57,940 bases of DNA, from NCBI RefSeq assembly GCF_025447595.1, contig NZ_JAOEJU010000033.1, forward strand, positions 1-57,940, written 5' to 3'. The DNA comes from Pseudomonas koreensis. Lineage in GTDB: Bacteria; Pseudomonadota; Gammaproteobacteria; Pseudomonadales; Pseudomonadaceae. Below, piece by piece: positions 31,398-40,556 of this stretch. The notes under the pieces were generated by a model. It had not been told where the DNA came from. It searched no databases and saw nothing but the letters and a program-made list of their open reading frames with translations. The position numbers were made by a program, and so were the translations under genes. Numbering within the stretch: the first letter of the stretch is position 1; every line of letters starts with the position of its first letter.

Positions 31398-33062
31398 ATG
31401 GCGTACTACCGCACTCCTCATGACGTTACCGCTCTGCCTGCCTGGCAAGCGTTGAAAGATCACCGCCAGGCCATGCAGGATTTCAGCATGCGCGAAGCGT
31501 TCAACGCCGATCCGCAGCGCTTCAATCAGTTCACCCTCAGCAGCTGCGGACTGTTTCTCGACTATTCGAAGAACCTGATCAACGCCGAGACCCGCAACCT
31601 GCTGGTGGGCCTGGCCAATGAAGTCGATCTCAAGGGCGCGATCAAAGCGCTTTTCGACGGCGAAATCGTCAACTCCTCCGAAGGCCGCCCGGCGCTGCAC
31701 ACCGCCCTGCGTCGCCCGGTCGGCGACAAGCTGTCGGTCAACGGCGTCAACGTGATGCCTGAAGTACACAAGGTGCTGAACCAGATCACCGATCTCGTGG
31801 GCCGCATCCACGACGGTCTGTGGCGCGGTTACACCGAGAAGCCGATCACCGACGTTGTGAACATCGGCATCGGTGGCTCGTTCCTCGGCCCCGAACTGGT
31901 CTCCGAAGCCCTGCTGTCCTACGCCCAGAAAGGCGTGCGTTGCCATTACCTGGCAAACATCGACGGCAGCGAATTCCACGAGCTGACGCAAAAACTGCGC
32001 GCCGAGACCACGCTGTTCATCGTTTCGTCGAAATCGTTCAACACCCTCGAAACCCTGAAAAACGCCCAGGCCGCCCGCGCCTGGTACCTGGCTCAGGGTG
32101 GTTCCGAAGCCGAGCTGTATCGCCACTTCATCGCCGTATCGAGCAACAACGCGGCAGCCGTGGCCTTCGGTATCCGCGAAGAAAACATCTTCCCGATGTG
32201 GGACTGGGTCGGCGGCCGTTACTCGCTGTGGTCGGCCATCGGCCTGCCAATCGCGCTGGCCATCGGCATGTCCAACTTCAAGGAACTGCTGTCCGGTGCC
32301 TACACCATGGACCAGCATTTCCAGAGCGCGCCGTTCGAACAGAACATGCCGGTACTGCTGGCCCTGCTCGGCGTGTGGTACGGCAACTTCTGGGGCGCGC
32401 AGAGCCACGCGATCCTGCCATACGACCACTACCTGCGTAACATCACCAAGCACTTGCAACAACTGGACATGGAATCCAACGGCAAGAGCGTGCGTCAGGA
32501 CGGCACCCCGGTGTCGACCGACACTGGACCAGTGATCTGGGGCGGCGTCGGCTGCAACGGTCAGCACGCTTACCACCAGTTGCTGCACCAGGGCACCCAA
32601 CTGATCCCGGCCGACTTCATTGTGCCGATCGTCAGCTTCAACCCGGTTTCCGACCACCACCAGTGGCTGTACGCCAACTGTCTGTCGCAGAGCCAGGCGC
32701 TGATGCTCGGCAAGACCCTGCCGGAAGCCGAAGCGGAACTGCGCGATAAAGGCATGAGCGAAGACCAGGTGCAGAAGATCGCACCGCACAAGGTGATCCC
32801 GGGCAACCGTCCGAGCAACACCCTGGTGGTCGAGCGCATCAGCCCGCGTCGTCTCGGCGCACTGGTGGCGATGTACGAACACAAAGTCTTCGTGCAAAGC
32901 GTGGTCTGGGGCATCAACGCCTTCGACCAGTGGGGCGTGGAACTAGGCAAGGAACTGGGCAAAGGCGTCTACAACCGCCTGGTCGGCAGCGAAGAAACCG
33001 CCGCTGAAGACCCGTCCACCCAAGGCCTGATCAACTACTTCCGCGGCCGTCACCGCGGCTGA
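31398..33062 (+). CDS. pgi: Glucose-6-phosphate isomerase
   Basis: The 554-residue SIS-fold enzyme interconverts glucose 6-phosphate and fructose 6-phosphate. In pseudomonads it serves gluconeogenesis and the cyclic Entner-Doudoroff route. Signature segments are DWVGGRYSLWSAIGLPIAL (about residue 267), FIVSSKSFNTLET and GGVGCNGQHAYHQLLHQGT with the catalytic histidine. The full length of the large bacterial form is present. Confidence 0.97.
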   Translation: MAYYRTPHDVTALPAWQALKDHRQAMQDFSMREAFNADPQRFNQFTLSSCGLFLDYSKNLINAETRNLLVGLANEVDLKGAIKALFDGEIVNSSEGRPALHTALRRPVGDKLSVNGVNVMPEVHKVLNQITDLVGRIHDGLWRGYTEKPITDVVNIGIGGSFLGPELVSEALLSYAQKGVRCHYLANIDGSEFHELTQKLRAETTLFIVSSKSFNTLETLKNAQAARAWYLAQGGSEAELYRHFIAVSSNNAAAVAFGIREENIFPMWDWVGGRYSLWSAIGLPIALAIGMSNFKELLSGAYTMDQHFQSAPFEQNMPVLLALLGVWYGNFWGAQSHAILPYDHYLRNITKHLQQLDMESNGKSVRQDGTPVSTDTGPVIWGGVGCNGQHAYHQLLHQGTQLIPADFIVPIVSFNPVSDHHQWLYANCLSQSQALMLGKTLPEAEAELRDKGMSEDQVQKIAPHKVIPGNRPSNTLVVERISPRRLGALVAMYEHKVFVQSVVWGINAFDQWGVELGKELGKGVYNRLVGSEETAAEDPSTQGLINYFRGRHRG

Positions 33063-33083
33063 TTTGATCGCGCTGTAGTAACC

Positions 33084-33175
33084 CTGTGGGAGCGAGCTTG
33101 CTCGCGATTTCGGTTATTCATTCAACATCAACGTTGACTGAAACTCCGCTATCGCGAGCAAGCTCGCTCCCACAG
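33084..33175. repeat. REPIN
   Basis: Inverted REP units (CTGTGGGAGCGAGCTTGCTC and complement) are separated by about 45 bases between pgi and the acetyl-CoA synthetase gene. Confidence 0.88.
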
Positions 33176-33254
33176 TTGTTTTGCGCGTGACTTGAACCTG
33201 TTGACCTCTCGGCGCATCTTTATCCTTGTCGCACAACAAGAATAAGGAACCGTC

Positions 33255-35192
33255 ATGTTCGATATCAGCACGTTCCCCAAAGCCGATGCCGTCCGCCGGG
33301 CTGCACAGTTGAGTCAGGACGACTACCAGCGCCTGTACCGCGAATCCATTGAACACCCCAGCACCTTCTGGGCCGAACAGGCCACCCGCTTCCTCGACTG
33401 GAGCACGCCGTGGCAGACCGTCCAGCGCTATGACCTGAAGTCCGGCGAAGCCAACTGGTTTGCCGGTGGCAAACTGAACGTCAGCTACAACTGCATCGAC
33501 CGCCATCTGGAAAAGCGCGGCGATCAGACCGCCATCCTCTGGGAAGGCGACGACCCTGCCGAATCGACGCAAATCACCTACAGCAAACTCCATCACCACG
33601 TCTGCCGCCTGGCCAACGTGCTGAAAAGCCGTGGCGTGAAAAAAGGCGACCGGGTGTGCATCTACATGCCGATGATCCCCGAAGCCGCTTACGCGATGCT
33701 GGCGTGCGCGCGAATCGGTGCAATTCACTCGGTGGTGTTTGGTGGTTTCTCCCCGGACTCCCTGCGCGACCGCATTCTCGATGCCGACTGCCGCACCGTG
33801 ATCACGGCCGACGAAGGCGTGCGTGGTGGCAAATTCGTGCCGCTGAAACAGAATGTCGACAAGGCCCTGCAGAATTGCCCGAATGTCAGCACCGTCGTGG
33901 TGGTCGAGCGTACCCAGAACAAAGTCGACTGGGTTGATGGTCGAGATCTCTGGTATCACCAGGCGGTGCGCGACGTCAGCGACGATTGCCCGCCGGAACC
34001 GATGGACGCCGAAGACCCGCTGTTCATCCTCTACACCTCCGGCAGCACCGGCAAACCCAAAGGCGTGCTGCACACCACCGGCGGTTACCTGCTGCAAGCG
34101 GCGATGACCTTCAAGTACGTGCTCGACTACCGCGACGGCGAAGTGTTTTGGTGCACCGCCGATGTCGGCTGGGTCACCGGCCACAGTTACATCGTCTACG
34201 GCCCGCTGGCCAACGGCGCCACCACCCTGATCTTCGAAGGCGTGCCGAGCTATCCGAGCACTTCGCGGTTCTGGCAGGTGATCGACAAACACAAGGTCAA
34301 CATCTTCTACACCGCCCCCACCGCCCTGCGCGCGTTGATGCGCGAAGGCGCCGGGCCCTTGCAGGAAACGTCGCGCGAAAGCCTCAGATTGCTCGGTAGT
34401 GTCGGTGAGCCGATCAACCCGGAAGCGTGGGAATGGTATTTCAACGTGGTCGGCGAACAGCGCTGCCCGATTGTCGATACGTGGTGGCAGACCGAGACCG
34501 GCGGCATCATGCTCAGCCCGCTGGTCAGCGCCCAGCGGATCAAACCGGGTTGCGCCACCCAACCGATGTTCGGCGTGCAACCGGTGCTGCTCGATGAGCA
34601 CGGCAAGGAAATCAAAGGCGCCGGCAGTGGCGTGTTGGCGATCAAGTCGAGCTGGCCGGCGCAGATCCGCAGCGTCTACGGCGATCCGCAGCGCATGGTC
34701 GACACCTACTTCAAGCCCTACCCCGGCTACTACTTCACCGGCGACGGCGCCCGCCGCGACGAAGACGGCGATTACTGGATCACCGGGCGCATCGATGACG
34801 TGATCAATGTCTCCGGCCATCGCATCGGCACCGCCGAGGTGGAAAGTGCGCTGGTGCTGCACGACAGCATCGCCGAGGCCGCCGTGGTCGGTTATCCCCA
34901 CGACGTCAAAGGTCAGGGGATTTATGCGTTCGTCACACCGATGAATGGCACCGAGCCCAACGATGAACTGAAGAAAGAACTGCTGGCCCACGTCAGCAAG
35001 GAAATCGGCAGCTTCGCCAAACCGGACCTGATCCAGTGGGCGCCCGCCCTGCCGAAGACCCGCTCGGGCAAGATCATGCGGCGGATCCTGCGCAAGATCG
35101 CCTGCAACGAACTCGACAGCCTCGGCGACACCTCGACGCTGGCAGATCCGAGCGTGGTGCAGGGCTTGATCGATAAACGCTTGAACCAGTAA
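33255..35192 (+). CDS. acsA: Acetate--CoA ligase (acetyl-CoA synthetase)
   Basis: The 645-residue ANL-superfamily enzyme activates acetate to acetyl-CoA through acetyl-AMP. It has the P-loop-like YTSGSTGKPKGV (about residues 258-269), the acetyl-binding WWQTETGG and the hinge region YFTGDGARRDEDGDYWITGR. The C-terminal catalytic lysine is in PKTRSGKIMRR, a known target of reversible acetylation in this family. AAGGAA precedes the ATG. Pseudomonads often carry two acs genes, and this corresponds to the copy beside pgi (acsB in P. aeruginosa). Confidence 0.93.
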   Translation: MFDISTFPKADAVRRAAQLSQDDYQRLYRESIEHPSTFWAEQATRFLDWSTPWQTVQRYDLKSGEANWFAGGKLNVSYNCIDRHLEKRGDQTAILWEGDDPAESTQITYSKLHHHVCRLANVLKSRGVKKGDRVCIYMPMIPEAAYAMLACARIGAIHSVVFGGFSPDSLRDRILDADCRTVITADEGVRGGKFVPLKQNVDKALQNCPNVSTVVVVERTQNKVDWVDGRDLWYHQAVRDVSDDCPPEPMDAEDPLFILYTSGSTGKPKGVLHTTGGYLLQAAMTFKYVLDYRDGEVFWCTADVGWVTGHSYIVYGPLANGATTLIFEGVPSYPSTSRFWQVIDKHKVNIFYTAPTALRALMREGAGPLQETSRESLRLLGSVGEPINPEAWEWYFNVVGEQRCPIVDTWWQTETGGIMLSPLVSAQRIKPGCATQPMFGVQPVLLDEHGKEIKGAGSGVLAIKSSWPAQIRSVYGDPQRMVDTYFKPYPGYYFTGDGARRDEDGDYWITGRIDDVINVSGHRIGTAEVESALVLHDSIAEAAVVGYPHDVKGQGIYAFVTPMNGTEPNDELKKELLAHVSKEIGSFAKPDLIQWAPALPKTRSGKIMRRILRKIACNELDSLGDTSTLADPSVVQGLIDKRLNQ

Positions 35193-35203
35193 GGGCGCAA
35201 AAG

Positions 35204-35269
35204 CATCGCGAGCAAGCTCGCTCCCACCAGGACTTATGATCGTCTGTGGGAGCGAGCCTGCTCGCGATG
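35204..35269. repeat. REP doublet in close spacing
   Basis: CATCGCGAGCAAGCTCGCTC and its inverted copy with one transition (GCTTGC to GCCTGC) are only about 18 bases apart. This is the opposite arrangement to the other REPINs, whose GTGGGAG ends face outwards. It lies between acsA and the methyltransferase gene. Confidence 0.8.
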
Positions 35270-35337
35270 GGAACCCCTCGACTGCCTGCCAAACTGCTAA
35301 ACTCCCGCGCCCCGATACCCTCCAGCAAGGCGCCCGC

Positions 35338-36354
35338 ATGTCTTCCTTGAACCTGGCGCTGCGCGCCGCCCTCGATCAACGCCAGGATCTGCTCGCCGAG
35401 CTGCACCGCCAGGGCACCGACTGCTATCGGCTGTTCCACGGCAGCCAGGAAGGTGCCGGCGGCCTGACCATCGACCGCTACGGCCCGCAACTGATGGTGC
35501 AAAGTTTCCACCAGACCCTGGCGCGCGAAGACCTGCTGCAACTGCACGCCATGGTCAACCAGACCCTGGGCCTTGAAACCCTTCTGATCTACAACGACCG
35601 CTCCCATGGCAACTCGCGAATCGACCGCGAAGACAGCGTCTACCGCGCCGACGACGCGGCACTGGCCGATCTGGTCGGCCACGAATGGGGCCTGAATTAT
35701 CGAGTGCGCGGACGCCACTCCGGGCAGGATCCGCTGCTGTTCCTCGACCTGCGCAACACCCGCGGCTGGGTCAAGGATCACGCCAAGGGCAAAAGCGTAC
35801 TCAACCTGTTTGCCTACACCTGCGGCGTCGGTCTGAGCGCAGCGGCCGGCGGTGCGCGCGAAGTGTGCAACCTGGATTTCGCCGAGGGCAATCTGGCGGT
35901 CGGCCGCGAGAACGGTCAGCTCAATCCGCAGTTGCCGACCATGGAATTCATCCAGTCCGACTACTTCCCGGCGATCCGCCAACTGGCCGGTCTGCCGATC
36001 AGCCAGCGTCGCGGGCAGAAACTGCCGAGCTATCAGCGACTCGAACAGCGCCAGTACGACCTCGTGCTGCTAGACCCACCCGCGTGGGCCAAGAGCGCTT
36101 TCGGCACCGTCGACCTGCTGCGCGATTATCAGAGCCTGCTCAAGCCTGCCCTGCTGACCACTGCCGAGAATGGCGTGCTGATCTGCTGCAACAACCTGGC
36201 GAAAGTCAGCATGGACGACTGGCGTGAACAGGTGCTGCGCTGCGCTGAAAAAGCCGGGCGGCCGGTGCGTGAATGGAGCGTGATGACGCCAGGTGCCGAC
36301 TTCCCTTCGCGGGATCAACAACCGCCGTTGAAGACACTGATCCTGCAGCTCTGA
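35338..36354 (+). CDS. Class I SAM-dependent methyltransferase (RlmI/RlmK-like rRNA methyltransferase family)
   Basis: The 338-residue COG1092-type protein has an N-terminal substrate domain and a Rossmann methyltransferase domain. Motif I is LNLFAYTCGVGLSAAAGGA (about residues 155-173) and motif IV is LVLLDPPAWAKS (about residue 241). The family includes the 23S rRNA m5C1962 methyltransferase RlmI, but the exact position cannot be assigned. The ATG at 35338 is chosen because the longer frame reads through the REP doublet. Confidence 0.82.
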   Translation: MSSLNLALRAALDQRQDLLAELHRQGTDCYRLFHGSQEGAGGLTIDRYGPQLMVQSFHQTLAREDLLQLHAMVNQTLGLETLLIYNDRSHGNSRIDREDSVYRADDAALADLVGHEWGLNYRVRGRHSGQDPLLFLDLRNTRGWVKDHAKGKSVLNLFAYTCGVGLSAAAGGAREVCNLDFAEGNLAVGRENGQLNPQLPTMEFIQSDYFPAIRQLAGLPISQRRGQKLPSYQRLEQRQYDLVLLDPPAWAKSAFGTVDLLRDYQSLLKPALLTTAENGVLICCNNLAKVSMDDWREQVLRCAEKAGRPVREWSVMTPGADFPSRDQQPPLKTLILQL

Positions 36355-36363
36355 TCTTTACCC

Positions 36364-36394
36364 CTGCAGGAGCAGCCTTCGGAAGCTCCTACAG
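36364..36394. repeat. Single REP-like hairpin of a second type
   Basis: CTGCAGGAGC and GCTCCTACAG flank a TTCGGAA-centred loop. The GGAGC...TTCGGAAGCTCC form is a different REP class from the GAGCGAGC type elsewhere in the window. Confidence 0.6.
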
Positions 36395-36487
36395 AAATTG
36401 CAGACAAATCTGAACAATCCTGTCTCGCGCGATGTACTTCGGAACCGGAATCGCGTGCCATACTCCAAGGCACTCCGATTCAGACAG

Positions 36488-39439
36488 ATGAAGCCGCACA
36501 TGCCCAAAGGATTGATTCGCGCGATTGGCGCCCTGTTGACTGCCCTGGCCCTCTACAGCCTGCTGGGGTTCCTGATTTTGCCGGGCATTGCGCTCAGGGT
36601 GGTGAATCAGCAACTGGCCAACTACGCCACGGTGCCGGCGCATCTGCAGCGCATCGAGCTCAACCCGTTCAGCCTTGAACTCACGCTTTGGGGCCTGGTG
36701 ATCGGCGAGCCAGGCAAGGAACAGGTCGGTTTCGAACGTCTGTACGCCAACCTGCAACTCGACAGCCTGTGGACCAAGGCCCTGCATCTGTCCGACATCG
36801 AACTGGAAAAATCCAAAACCGAGATCCTGTTCGCCAAAGACGGCCAGCTCAATCTTCTCGGCTTGTTCAAGCTCCCGGCCAGCGAGCCCACCCCGGCCGA
36901 TCCCGACGCCAAACCGTTTCCGCTGCGCATCGACCGGATCCAGCTGGCCGGCGGCAACCTGCATTTCGTGGATGCACGTCCGAGCGAACCGATCGAGTTC
37001 GTCTACGACAAGCTCGACTTCGAGCTGAAAAACCTCAGCACCCTGCCCGAAGACAACGCTGACATGACCCTCGTCGCGATCGGCCCGGCCGGTGGGCAGA
37101 TCGACTGGAAAGGCAACTTCAGCCTGGTTCCGATCGCTTCCGAAGGCACTCTCAAGATCACCGACGGCAAGATGAAAGCCTTCTGGCCCTACGTGCGCGA
37201 CGCCGTGCCACTGGTGCTGGAAGAGGGTGTCGTCAGCCTGAGCACCGACTACAAGCTCAACCTGTCCAAGGAAACCGAACTGCTGCTGAGCAACGTCGCG
37301 GTCAACATCGCCCCGTTCGCCATCAAGGCGCCGGACGGGCGTCAACTGGCGAAACTCGAGCGCCTCGACGTCAGCGACACCACCGTGGACCTAGCCAAAC
37401 AGCAAGTGGTGGTCGGCAAGATCCGCAGCCAGAAACTGGAAACCTGGGCAGCCCTGGAAGCGGACGGACAACTGGACTGGCAGAAACTGTTCGCCAGCCA
37501 GCCATCAAAACCTGCCGCCAAAGCGGCTGCGGAACCGAAAAGCACTCCGGCCGCTGCCGACTCGCCGAAACCCGAGCCGACTGCGCCGAGCAAGCCATGG
37601 CAAGTGCTGCTCAAGGACGTGCAACTGCGTGACTATAAAGTGCATCTGGCCGATCGCTCGGCGAAGCCGGAAGTCACCCTGGATGTCACGCCGCTGAACG
37701 TCGATCTGCAGAATTTCGACAGCCTCAATGGCTCGCCTTTCAACCTCAAACTCGACACCGGCCTGGGCAAGCAAGGCAAGATCAGCGCCGACGGCGTGGT
37801 CAATCTGGCCCCGGTCACCGCGCAGCTCAACGTGAAAACCCAGGACATCGACCTGCGGGTCGCGCAGTCGTACATCAACCCGTTCATTCGTCTCGAACTA
37901 CGCAGCGGCATGCTCGGCAGCGACCTGAAAGTGAACCTGAAAAGCACCGACCCGCTGGCCCTCAGCGTCACCGGTCGTGCTCAGGTCGATCAGTTACACA
38001 CCCTCGACACCCTGAAAACCCGCGACTTCCTCAAGTGGCAGCAAGTGGTGGTGGAAGGCCTGAACTATCAGCACGGCGACAGCCTGTCGATCGACAAGGT
38101 CAACCTGTTCCAGCCGTATGCGCGGTTCATGATCAACGATGACCGCACCACCAACATCGACGACCTGCTGATCCCGCAACCGGCCGATTCCGGGGCAAAG
38201 ACAGCCGCGGCGAAACCGGCGAGCAATGACAAACCGCTGGGTATTCACATCGGTGGCATCGCGATCAATGACGGCTCGGCCAACTTCGCCGACTTCAGCC
38301 TGACCCCGAACTTTGCCACTGCGATCCAGCAACTCAACGGTCAGATCGGCACCATCGACAGCCGTCAGGCGAAGCCCGCCAGTGTCGACATCAAGGGCAA
38401 GGTCGACCGCTATGCGCCGGTGACCATCAAAGGCGCGGTCAATCCGTTCGACCCGATGGCCAGCCTCGACATCGCCACCAGTTTCAAACGGGTCGAGCTG
38501 ACCACTCTGACGCCGTACTCCGGCAAGTTCGCCGGCTACCGGATCCGCAAGGGCCGACTCAATCTTGATCTGCACTACCTGATCACCAAAGGCCAGCTCA
38601 AGGCCGAAAACAAAGTGGTGGTCGAGCAACTGCAACTGGGTGAGAAGGTCGACAGCCCGGATGCCGTGAGCCTGCCGCTGAAACTGGCGATTGCCCTGCT
38701 CAAGGACGTCGACGGCAAGATCTCTATCGAGCTGCCGGTGACCGGCGACCTGAACAACCCGCAATTCAGCGTAATGCCGATTGTCTGGCAGACCCTGCGC
38801 AATTTGATCGTCAAAGCCGCCGCCGCACCGTTCAAGCTGATCGGCGGACTGGTCAGCGGTGGTGGTTCCGAAGACCTCGGCACCGTGTCCTTCGCACCGG
38901 GCTCCAGCGACCTGAGCAAAGACGCCGAAGCCGCGCTGGTGAAGCTGTCGCAAGCGCTGAAGGAGCGTCCTGCCCTGCGCCTGGAAATCGAAGGCACCGC
39001 CGCCCAGAGCAGCGACGGCCCGTTGATCGCCGAACAGCGCCTGGAACGTGAATACCAGTACAACTACTACAAGATGCTCCAGCGCCGGGGCGACAAGGTG
39101 CCGGCTCAGGCTTCGCTGATTCAGGTACCGGATAACGAAAAAGGCCCGCTGCTTGAAGGCATCTACCGCACCCGCCTGAAAACCCAGCCACCGGCCGAAT
39201 GGAAGGATCTGGGCAAGGAAGAACGCACGGCAAAAATGCGCGCCGACGTAATCAAGTTCTGGAGTTCCAGCGACGTGCTGCTGCGCCAGCTCGGTCAGGA
39301 CCGGGCCAGCAGCATCAAGGATTACCTGGTGGACAAGGGCCAACTGGCCGACGATCGCGTGTACTTCATCGACGCCAACCTCGGCGAAGCGGAGAGCGAC
39401 GGCCGGGTGGTGACACAAATGCATCTGGATGCCGAGTAA
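36488..39439 (+). CDS. DUF748 domain-containing AsmA-like envelope protein
   Basis: The 983-residue protein has an N-terminal membrane anchor (about residues 12-38: IRAIGALLTALALYSLLGFLILPG) and a very long beta-rich region of repeated DUF748/AsmA-like segments. A Lys/Ala/Pro linker lies near residue 345, and a C-terminal OmpA-like stretch VSFAPGSSDLSKDAEAALVKL is followed by a charged tail. AsmA/TamB-like proteins of this shape are thought to bridge the periplasm and affect lipid transport. That role is inferred here. Two ATGs four codons apart (36488 and 36500) are possible starts. Confidence 0.82.
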   Translation: MKPHMPKGLIRAIGALLTALALYSLLGFLILPGIALRVVNQQLANYATVPAHLQRIELNPFSLELTLWGLVIGEPGKEQVGFERLYANLQLDSLWTKALHLSDIELEKSKTEILFAKDGQLNLLGLFKLPASEPTPADPDAKPFPLRIDRIQLAGGNLHFVDARPSEPIEFVYDKLDFELKNLSTLPEDNADMTLVAIGPAGGQIDWKGNFSLVPIASEGTLKITDGKMKAFWPYVRDAVPLVLEEGVVSLSTDYKLNLSKETELLLSNVAVNIAPFAIKAPDGRQLAKLERLDVSDTTVDLAKQQVVVGKIRSQKLETWAALEADGQLDWQKLFASQPSKPAAKAAAEPKSTPAAADSPKPEPTAPSKPWQVLLKDVQLRDYKVHLADRSAKPEVTLDVTPLNVDLQNFDSLNGSPFNLKLDTGLGKQGKISADGVVNLAPVTAQLNVKTQDIDLRVAQSYINPFIRLELRSGMLGSDLKVNLKSTDPLALSVTGRAQVDQLHTLDTLKTRDFLKWQQVVVEGLNYQHGDSLSIDKVNLFQPYARFMINDDRTTNIDDLLIPQPADSGAKTAAAKPASNDKPLGIHIGGIAINDGSANFADFSLTPNFATAIQQLNGQIGTIDSRQAKPASVDIKGKVDRYAPVTIKGAVNPFDPMASLDIATSFKRVELTTLTPYSGKFAGYRIRKGRLNLDLHYLITKGQLKAENKVVVEQLQLGEKVDSPDAVSLPLKLAIALLKDVDGKISIELPVTGDLNNPQFSVMPIVWQTLRNLIVKAAAAPFKLIGGLVSGGGSEDLGTVSFAPGSSDLSKDAEAALVKLSQALKERPALRLEIEGTAAQSSDGPLIAEQRLEREYQYNYYKMLQRRGDKVPAQASLIQVPDNEKGPLLEGIYRTRLKTQPPAEWKDLGKEERTAKMRADVIKFWSSSDVLLRQLGQDRASSIKDYLVDKGQLADDRVYFIDANLGEAESDGRVVTQMHLDAE

Positions 39440-39735
39440 TGAAGTGCAAGTGGCTGACTGCACTGGGACTGGCGTTAATCGCCAGTCAGGCCGCGGCGTC
39501 CGATACCCTGCGCTGCGGCAGCCAACTGGTGAGCCTTGGCGACCGTGCCAGCGAGGTGCTGCAGAAGTGTGGCGAGCCGGTCAGTCGCGATCTGCTCGGT
39601 TACAAACGCAGCGCCAATCGTCGTGAAGAGTTTCAGGTCGAGGAATGGACCTACGGCCCGAGCAACGGCATGTATCAATACCTGCGCTTCGAAGGCAATC
39701 GCCTGAAGCAGATCAACAGCAAGCGCGGCAACTGA
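39439..39735 (+). CDS. DUF2845 domain-containing exported protein
   Basis: The 98-residue protein has a signal peptide (residues 1-20, ending SQAAAS). The DUF2845 motif TLRCGSQLVSLGDRASEVLQKCGEP follows, in which two cysteines could form a disulfide. The start overlaps the stop of the DUF748 gene (TAATG), so the two are coupled. Function is unknown. Confidence 0.88.
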   Translation: MKCKWLTALGLALIASQAAASDTLRCGSQLVSLGDRASEVLQKCGEPVSRDLLGYKRSANRREEFQVEEWTYGPSNGMYQYLRFEGNRLKQINSKRGN

Positions 39736-39766
39736 CCTCTCCGCTTTTCCCGTCTCTGAAATAGAA

Positions 39767-39794
39767 CAGGCCCCGACATGAATGCCGGGGCCTG
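39767..39794. terminator. Hairpin between the convergent DUF2845 and BON genes
   Basis: A 9-base GC-rich stem (CAGGCCCCG/CGGGGCCTG) has a short loop. The minus-strand side is followed by a moderately T-rich stretch, so it may mainly serve the BON gene. Confidence 0.55.
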
Positions 39795-39901
39795 TAATGG
39801 CCACATTCCGTGTGGCCGTTCGCATGAACTCTAAAGTGCGGCAGACGTATTGCTCGGCCCGCCTGTCGCGTCTTCTCCCGGTCCAGGCGAGAAGTCTTGC
39901 C

Positions 39902-40258
39902 TTACTCGGCTTTCAGGCCGTCAGCGGAGACCGCTTTCACGCCTTTGATTTTCTTGGTGATGTTCACTGCGGTGGTTTTCTGGGCTTCGGTGATGGCGAC
40001 CTCAGAGGACAGGGAAACCACACCTTTGTTGGTTTCGACTTTGATGTCGGTACCAGGAATGCCTTTTTCGGTTACCAGGTCGCTTTTGACTTTGGTAGTG
40101 ATCCAGGTATCGGAAGTAGCTTCTTTAGCCTTGGTGACTTCACCGGCAGCCAGGGTCATTGGCGCCTGAGTGGCCTGAGTCGATTGAGCAAATGCACCGG
40201 AAGCCATGGTCAGGGTCAGCGCGGTAGCAGCAGCGGCAGTGATAGCGAACTTCTTCAT
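39902..40258 (-). CDS. BON domain-containing exported protein
   Basis: The 118-residue protein has a signal peptide (residues 1-24, ending GAFAQ) and one BON domain (about residues 48-115). The BON core is TWITTKVKSDLVTEKGIPGTDIKVETNKGVVSLSSEV. BON proteins such as OsmY associate with membranes and osmotic or envelope stress. A good ribosome site (AGGAGT) precedes the ATG. The AT-rich region upstream contains a nested palindrome. Confidence 0.9.
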   Translation of the reverse strand: MKKFAITAAAATALTLTMASGAFAQSTQATQAPMTLAAGEVTKAKEATSDTWITTKVKSDLVTEKGIPGTDIKVETNKGVVSLSSEVAITEAQKTTAVNITKKIKGVKAVSADGLKAE

Positions 40259-40388
40259 ACGAGTAACTCCTGTTTTTCTGGAAAGTCTGCTGGATGTCTT
40301 GTCAGCAGGGTTACCGGAGATATTGCGAACGCTGTGCCAACTTTTAAGATCGAAATATTCCCTTTAAAATCAACAAGTTAAGAATATG

Positions 40389-40433
40389 AGATATTTTCGA
40401 AATCATGCAATTTGCATGACCTGTGAAATATCT
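40389..40433. promoter_or_regulatory. Nested, perfectly centred inverted repeat
   Basis: The inner arms TCATGCAA/TTGCATGA flank a single T. The outer arms AGATATTT/AAATATCT lie exactly six bases further out on both sides. All four arms are perfect and share one centre (40411). The site is about 130 bases upstream of the BON gene and downstream of the pilA terminator. It could be a binding site for two stacked dimers or an RNA hairpin with an internal loop. Confidence 0.5.
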
Positions 40434-40508
40434 ACATGCAAGTTGCGGCTTTTCAGAAAGTTCCTAACACCCTGAAATTATTGAAGCTTTTGTGAGCTGC
40501 CGCGCAAT

Positions 40509-40539
40509 AAGAAATGCCCCGCGAAGCGGGGCATTTCTT
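40509..40539 (-). terminator. pilA terminator
   Basis: A perfect 14-base stem AAGAAATGCCCCGC with its complement and a GAA loop starts 18 bases after the pilA stop. The minus-strand side ends in a T-containing tail. Confidence 0.85.
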
Positions 40540-40556
40540 GCTGTATCGCTCAGGTA

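Noticed and set aside
33114..35339. A 741-codon open frame antisense to acsA
   Set aside because: It lies wholly over a conserved acetyl-CoA synthetase with intact motifs. Long antisense frames are common in high-GC DNA, and its translation shows no recognisable domain.
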